A program made the translations under genes and the position numbers. The notes under the pieces were generated by a model that saw only the letters and a list, made by a program, of their open reading frames with translations, searched no databases and had not been told where the DNA came from. A stretch of 10,014 nt of DNA from NCBI GenBank assembly GCA_025455445.1, contig JALOMN010000035.1:1-10014 (forward strand). Reading direction: 5' to 3'. This DNA is from Cyclobacteriaceae bacterium. Its GTDB lineage: Bacteria > Bacteroidota > Bacteroidia > Cytophagales > Cyclobacteriaceae. Below are positions 7,354-10,014 of the stretch, piece after piece. Position 1 is the stretch's first letter. Every line of letters begins with the position of its first letter.

Positions 7354-7370
7354 CAACATTGTTGCAAATA
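7348..7370. promoter_or_regulatory. Operator-like palindrome, copy 2 (core TTGCAACATTGTTGCAA)
   Basis: A perfect 23-base dyad, eleven bases on each side of the central T at 7359, with core TTGCAACATTGTTGCAA at 7351-7367. The core differs from copy 1 (4875-4891) only at the two bases flanking the centre, which change together and so keep the symmetry. It covers the -7 element and the predicted transcription start, a repressor position. An extra half-site GTTGCAAA lies at 7323-7330, 38 bases upstream of the equivalent arm. A Fur/Zur-family repressor is inferred. Confidence 0.8.
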
Positions 7371-7379
7371 ATAAATACT

Positions 7380-8003
7380 ATGAAAACATCCTTAAAATTA
7401 ATTTTCCCTGCAATTATCTGTTGTTCGTTGATTTTATTTTCCGGTTGCGAAAATGATGATCCAGAGCCAGAAAATGTACCGGAATTGATTACCAAAATAA
7501 CATTGAAATTTTCTCCTGTAGGTGGAGGAGATGTGATCACAACAACTGCTACAGACCCGGATGGCGAAGGCGTTCAGGATATTCAGGTTGACGGCCCCAT
7601 CAACTTAGCGAAGGAAAAACAGTACACTCTTACACTTGAGCTGATTAATGGATTATATCAACAAGGCCAGGATGGATATGATGTGAGCAAGGAGGTTGAA
7701 GAAGAAGGTGAAGAGCATCAATTCTTTTTTAGTTTTTCGGAAGGAATATTTTCTTCTCCAACTGGAACTGGAAACATAAAAGACAATGCTTCAAGTACAG
7801 TTGGTACGATCAACTATCTTGATGAAGATGTTAATGGAAGGCCTATTGGCTTAAGTACATCATGGACAACTGCTGGCGTGGCTACAACGGGCAAATCATT
7901 CCGGGTAATTTTGAAACATCAGCCGGAATTAAAATCCAATACTTCCACATCGCTTGATGGTGAATCTGATTTGGATATCACTTTTGTAGTGAATGTAAAT
8001 TAA
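7380..8003 (+). CDS. Lipoprotein, probably surface-exposed; receptor-linked family sometimes labelled 'type 1 periplasmic binding fold'
   Basis: A 207-residue lipoprotein. The signal peptide ends in LILFSGC, giving lipid Cys23, followed at once by ENDDPEPEN, an acidic stretch resembling the Bacteroidota lipoprotein export signal that sends proteins to the cell surface. The mature part looks beta-rich: ELITKITLKFSPVGGG, a DPDGEGVQDI segment, KQYTLTLELING, then EEEGEEHQFFFSFS (107-120) and VILKHQPELKS (177-187). The layout matches flavobacterial proteins I recall under the weak label 'type 1 periplasmic binding fold superfamily', which often sit beside TonB receptors. His113 and His180, both in conserved-looking blocks among acids, are candidate metal ligands. 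The start is the ATG at 7380; the frame is open to a TTG at 7359, but that codon is the centre of the operator. The role as metal-capturing receptor partner is inference. Confidence 0.85.
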   Translation: MKTSLKLIFPAIICCSLILFSGCENDDPEPENVPELITKITLKFSPVGGGDVITTTATDPDGEGVQDIQVDGPINLAKEKQYTLTLELINGLYQQGQDGYDVSKEVEEEGEEHQFFFSFSEGIFSSPTGTGNIKDNASSTVGTINYLDEDVNGRPIGLSTSWTTAGVATTGKSFRVILKHQPELKSNTSTSLDGESDLDITFVVNVN

Positions 8004-8019
8004 AAACCAAAGTATAATG

Positions 8020-8058
8020 TAAATGAAAAGACCCGCATCAAGCGGGTCTTTTCATTTA
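8020..8058. terminator. Bidirectional hairpin terminator between lipoprotein gene and hisA-like gene
   Basis: A perfect 17-base stem (left arm 8020-8036, TAAATGAAAAGACCCGC; right arm 8042-8058) with a 5-base loop ATCAA. The GACCCGC/GCGGGTC core is flanked by AAAA on the left and TTTT on the right, so a GC stem with a following U-run forms on either strand. It serves the convergent lipoprotein gene (ends 8003) and hisA-like gene. The last three bases of the right arm (8056-8058) are the TAA stop of the hisA-like gene on the minus strand. Confidence 0.92.
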
Positions 8059-8796
8059 ACTTTTTTTAACAATAAATTGTTCGAGATCGTGTAGCTTCAA
8101 AATTCCTTCATAATAGGCTTTCCCAAAGATTACTGCGAATATTCCCATTTCATTTAATTTCTTGATATCATCAACTCCACGCACCCCGCCACTTGCCAAT
8201 ACCATAAGGTTTGGAAACTTATCAAGTATTTCCTGATAATAAGAAAATGCTGGACCTTCTAAAACTCCATCTCTCGAGATATCGGTTGACTTCGCATATT
8301 TTAATCCGCGATCGTAAAAATATTGGAGATGATCGAATAAGGTGATCTCAGATTTTTTCTGCCATCCCCTAAAGGCAATTTTCTTTGAAACAATGTCAGT
8401 CACATCTACGCCAAGAGTAATTTTTTCTCTTCCATAAGACATTATCCAGGATGCGAATAATTCTTTATTGGTTATTGAAATACTGGAGGCGGTAACATAA
8501 TCGGCCCCGAATTCAAACACTTTACCGATGTCACCATCTGTGCAAACACCTCCGGTAAAGTCAATTTTCAAATCTGTGTGACCAGCAATTGCTTCAAGCA
8601 CATGATAATTTTTAGGACTTCCACGCTCTGCACCATCTAAATCTACGAGGTGCACAACTTCAATTCCATGGGCTTCAAAACGCTTAGCTAAATCCAACGG
8701 ATTTTCATCGTATGATTTTTCACTGGCGGGATCGCCCTTCCGCATTTTAACCACTTTACCGTTACGAATCGCTATGGAAGGAATGACCTGTATCAT
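8056..8796 (-). CDS. HisA-like TIM-barrel protein lacking the first catalytic aspartate
   Basis: A 246-residue (beta-alpha)8 barrel homologous along its whole length to HisA, the ProFAR isomerase of histidine synthesis. Recognisable segments: NPLDLAKRFEAHGIEVVHLVDLDGA (32-56), GVDV with Asp131 as the second catalytic acid position (129-132), GWQKKS (144-149), TDISRDGVLEGP (171-182) and LASGGVRGVDDIKKL (200-214). Canonical HisA opens PA(I/L)D(L/I)xDG; here residues 6-13 read PSIAIRNG, so the strand-1 Asp that acts in catalysis is Ala9. The usual GGGI and GGSxAV phosphate-loop patterns also differ (FTGGVCTD 80-87, TASSISI 102-108). No other his gene is adjacent. It may be a clade-specific paralogue with another function, or a HisA using altered chemistry. 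The frame is intact and well conserved, so it is not a pseudogene. Confidence 0.85.
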   Translation of the reverse strand: MIQVIPSIAIRNGKVVKMRKGDPASEKSYDENPLDLAKRFEAHGIEVVHLVDLDGAERGSPKNYHVLEAIAGHTDLKIDFTGGVCTDGDIGKVFEFGADYVTASSISITNKELFASWIMSYGREKITLGVDVTDIVSKKIAFRGWQKKSEITLFDHLQYFYDRGLKYAKSTDISRDGVLEGPAFSYYQEILDKFPNLMVLASGGVRGVDDIKKLNEMGIFAVIFGKAYYEGILKLHDLEQFIVKKS

Positions 8797-8819
8797 GTAT
8801 TTATTTGTTCAATTATTTT

Positions 8820-8849
8820 CAAAAGTACCAACGAAGATGAAAGAAGCAA
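8820..8849 (-). promoter_or_regulatory. Promoter of the hisA-like gene (TTG-N19-TACTTTTG)
   Basis: Read on the minus strand, TTG (8849-8847), a 19-base spacer and TACTTTTG (8827-8820) match the Bacteroidota -33/-7 pattern TTG-N17-23-TAnnTTTG. The same 19-base spacing occurs at the lipoprotein promoter. Transcription would start near 8813, about 16 bases before the ATG at 8796. It implies the gene is transcribed on its own and not only from the upstream DUF2911 gene. Confidence 0.65.
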
Positions 8850-8889
8850 TGTAATTTAGTTAACAAAAATGCTTGTAACCCTACGAATT

Positions 8890-9444
8890 TTATTGAGCAG
8901 AAAAGGGTACGGCTACCAGTGTTTTATCCCAAATAAAAGTTAATTCCAAATCGTCACCAGATTTGTCAATGCTGATGGTGAATTGCTCAAATTCCTTTTC
9001 AATAGAAACAGATGGTGCATCCACGCTTAACACATCGTTTTCTGCTTTGCGATTAGCCTCAGCATTAAAGCCAACACCCCACTGTCCGGTTTCAGAATTA
9101 AAAATGACTGTCCAGCTTTGCTCATTCGGAATCGTCCACAATGAATATTTTCCGGCAGGCAAGGTTTTGTCCCCAAATGCCAATGGTTTATTTGTTTCAA
9201 ATACAGTAGCCTCATTGGCGCCTGTGCGCCAGACTTTGCCATATGGCACGAGTGCTTCGTCACCAAATATTACTCTGCCTTTTTTAGAAGGCCTGTTATA
9301 GACTATATTAATCTTGAGACTGCCATTATCAAAGGCAACTTCTTCTTCTGGACTGAAAGATTTTGTATAATAAACTCGGAAATAGGTGAGTCCGGCAAGT
9401 ATAATAAGTAAGACAATACTAAGGATGAGTAGAAATCTCTTCAT
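8890..9444 (-). CDS. DUF2911 family protein, N-terminally membrane-anchored
   Basis: A 184-residue protein with one hydrophobic segment at residues 4-21 (signal anchor or uncleaved signal; no lipid cysteine), leaving the DUF2911 domain (about 33-184) outside the inner membrane. Family blocks are present: YNRPSKKGRVIFG (49-61), VPYGKVWRTGANEAT (66-80), LPAGKYSLWTIP (95-106) and WTVIFN (111-116), then QWG (121-123). DUF2911 proteins are common in Bacteroidota and have no established biochemical role; the predicted fold is an all-beta sandwich. Many members are secreted and longer; this short anchored form is complete. It lies 93 bases upstream of the hisA-like gene on the same strand, but that gap holds a separate promoter. 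A TACTTTTA about 30 bases upstream of the ATG is a weak -7 candidate. Confidence 0.88.
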   Translation of the reverse strand: MKRFLLILSIVLLIILAGLTYFRVYYTKSFSPEEEVAFDNGSLKINIVYNRPSKKGRVIFGDEALVPYGKVWRTGANEATVFETNKPLAFGDKTLPAGKYSLWTIPNEQSWTVIFNSETGQWGVGFNAEANRKAENDVLSVDAPSVSIEKEFEQFTISIDKSGDDLELTFIWDKTLVAVPFSAQ

Positions 9445-9546
9445 AATTGAAAGGTTGCTTTCGCGATTTTAGTAAAAGTAGGATAATTAGGTGTACGAGT
9501 TTACAATTTTTAGAGCGGATTATGCAAATATTCAGCTGATGCCGCG

Positions 9547-9554
9547 TAAATTTG
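9547..9554 (+). promoter_or_regulatory. Candidate -7 element TAAATTTG before the small membrane peptide gene
   Basis: TAAATTTG fits TAnnTTTG and lies 30 bases before the ATG at 9585, a typical distance. No TTG is found at the expected -33 position, so support is partial. It would drive the small membrane peptide and the LOG-family gene together. Confidence 0.45.
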
Positions 9555-9584
9555 GGTTTTCAGTAAAATTTTAAACTCAAAGTC

Positions 9585-9692
9585 ATGGCAGTTTTTGGTG
9601 TAGTAATAGCCCTTTTCGTTTTGGCAATTGTTTCCGTTTGGGTGTTTCCCAACAAAAAAGTTAGCGATAACGAGCACGACATTAAGCACTAA
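9585..9692 (+). CDS. Small single-pass membrane peptide, 35 aa
   Basis: An ATG frame of 35 codons: a hydrophobic helix at residues 3-21 (VFGVVIALFVLAIVSVWVF) followed by a short charged tail PNKKVSDNEHDIKH. The tail has positive residues next to the membrane, suggesting that the C-terminus is cytosolic. No family is recognised; it does not match CcoS or KdpF as I know them. Support comes from a TAnnTTTG element 30 bases upstream, a sharp helix-plus-charged-tail design, and the 17-base gap to the LOG-family gene on the same strand. The overlapping minus-strand frame at 9510-9803 also covers the LOG gene and has no protein-like features. It could be non-coding leader, so confidence is moderate. 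Confidence 0.55.
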   Translation: MAVFGVVIALFVLAIVSVWVFPNKKVSDNEHDIKH

Positions 9693-9709
9693 AATTATTG
9701 GCATCAGCC

Positions 9710-10014
9710 ATGAATGTGTGCATATTTTGTGGCTCCGCCACGGGAAAAGATCCTGCCTATACAAATGCTGCACAGCAAGTAGCAAAGCTCTTATATGACT
9801 CACAAAGTCACCTGGTATATGGTGGTGGGAACATTGGCCTGATGGGTGCAGTGGCGGATGAGTTAATGCAACTTGGAGGAGAAGTAATCGGGATAATTCC
9901 TGATTTTTTATTACAAAAAGAAGTAGGACATAAGGGCATCACACGCCTAGAAGTTGTAAACAGCATGCACGAACGTAAAAGACGCATGGCTGATTTGGCA
10001 GATGTATTTATTGC
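9710..10014 (+). CDS. LOG-family nucleoside-5'-monophosphate phosphoribohydrolase, N-terminal part (cut by window edge)
   Basis: LOG-family (TIGR00730, 'lysine decarboxylase-like') enzymes split cytokinin-type or other nucleoside 5'-monophosphates into base and ribose 5-phosphate; they are cytosolic Rossmann-like proteins. The visible 101 codons run open to the edge and show the N-terminal CIFCGSATGKDPAY (4-17), YGGGNIGLMG (37-46), GGEVIGIIPDFLL (about 55-67) and the conserved MHERKRRMADLADVFIA end. The catalytic PGGxGTxxE motif should follow just outside the window. The ATG at 9710 gives the usual short N-terminus. It follows the 35-codon membrane peptide gene by 17 bases. The true substrate in Bacteroidota is not known from the sequence. 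Confidence 0.93.
   Translation, partial: MNVCIFCGSATGKDPAYTNAAQQVAKLLYDSQSHLVYGGGNIGLMGAVADELMQLGGEVIGIIPDFLLQKEVGHKGITRLEVVNSMHERKRRMADLADVFI

Noticed and set aside
7334..7540. Minus-strand 68-codon frame across the lipoprotein promoter
   Set aside because: Antisense of the lipoprotein start; it crosses the operator and has no protein-like features.
8963..9301. Plus- and minus-strand frames within the DUF2911 gene (including 9027-9266)
   Set aside because: Shadows of the DUF2911 coding region, whose family motifs are unambiguous.
9510..9803. Minus-strand 97-codon frame
   Set aside because: It is antisense to the small membrane peptide and the start of the LOG-family gene; the LOG motifs on the plus strand settle the coding strand.

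Overview
The window looks like chromosomal DNA of a Bacteroidota bacterium, most likely of the Cytophagales (Cyclobacteriaceae-like). The support is: AT-rich sequence; a MurF-alanine racemase fusion typical of the phylum; a TonB-dependent receptor with an N-terminal carboxypeptidase-regulatory-like domain; a DUF2911 protein; lipoproteins with an acidic stretch after the lipid cysteine; and several TAnnTTTG promoter elements, the -7 motif of this phylum. No mobile element, CRISPR array, rRNA or tRNA was seen. No stretch longer than about 150 bases lacks a gene once four genes that are short or run off an edge are counted.

Layout. (1) 1-1246, minus strand: the ferrous iron uptake pair feoA-feoB, with feoB running off the left edge. 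(2) 1320-1615, plus strand: two very small genes (46 and 48 codons) that end exactly where the next minus-strand gene ends. (3) 1616-4417, minus strand: a two-gene unit, a CsaA-like tRNA-binding-domain protein followed by murF-alr, which makes D-alanine and adds D-Ala-D-Ala to the peptidoglycan precursor. (4) 4467-8003, plus strand: a small secreted protein of unknown function, a ZnuD-like TonB-dependent receptor and a lipoprotein. (5) 8020-8058: a bidirectional hairpin terminator. (6) 8056-9444, minus strand: a divergent HisA-like TIM barrel lacking the usual first catalytic aspartate, and a membrane-anchored DUF2911 protein. (7) 9585-10014, plus strand: a 35-residue single-pass membrane peptide and the start of a LOG-family phosphoribohydrolase.

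The most interesting unit is the receptor plus lipoprotein at 4893-8003. Each gene is preceded by an almost identical palindrome, TTGCAAC-nnn-GTTGCAA, overlapping a TATATTTG -7 element. Both copies are perfect odd-length dyads around one central base, the geometry of Fur/Zur-family operators. The receptor plug carries an Ala-Asp-His motif at the place where the zinc receptor ZnuD has its zinc-binding Asp-His pair. I infer a metal-repressed, probably zinc-repressed, outer-membrane uptake module with a surface lipoprotein partner. The operators also show that the longest open frames of both genes begin too far upstream, so corrected starts are given.

A second point of interest is the HisA-like protein. 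It keeps most of the fold's signature segments but has alanine where the catalytic aspartate of strand 1 belongs, so its activity as a histidine enzyme is uncertain.
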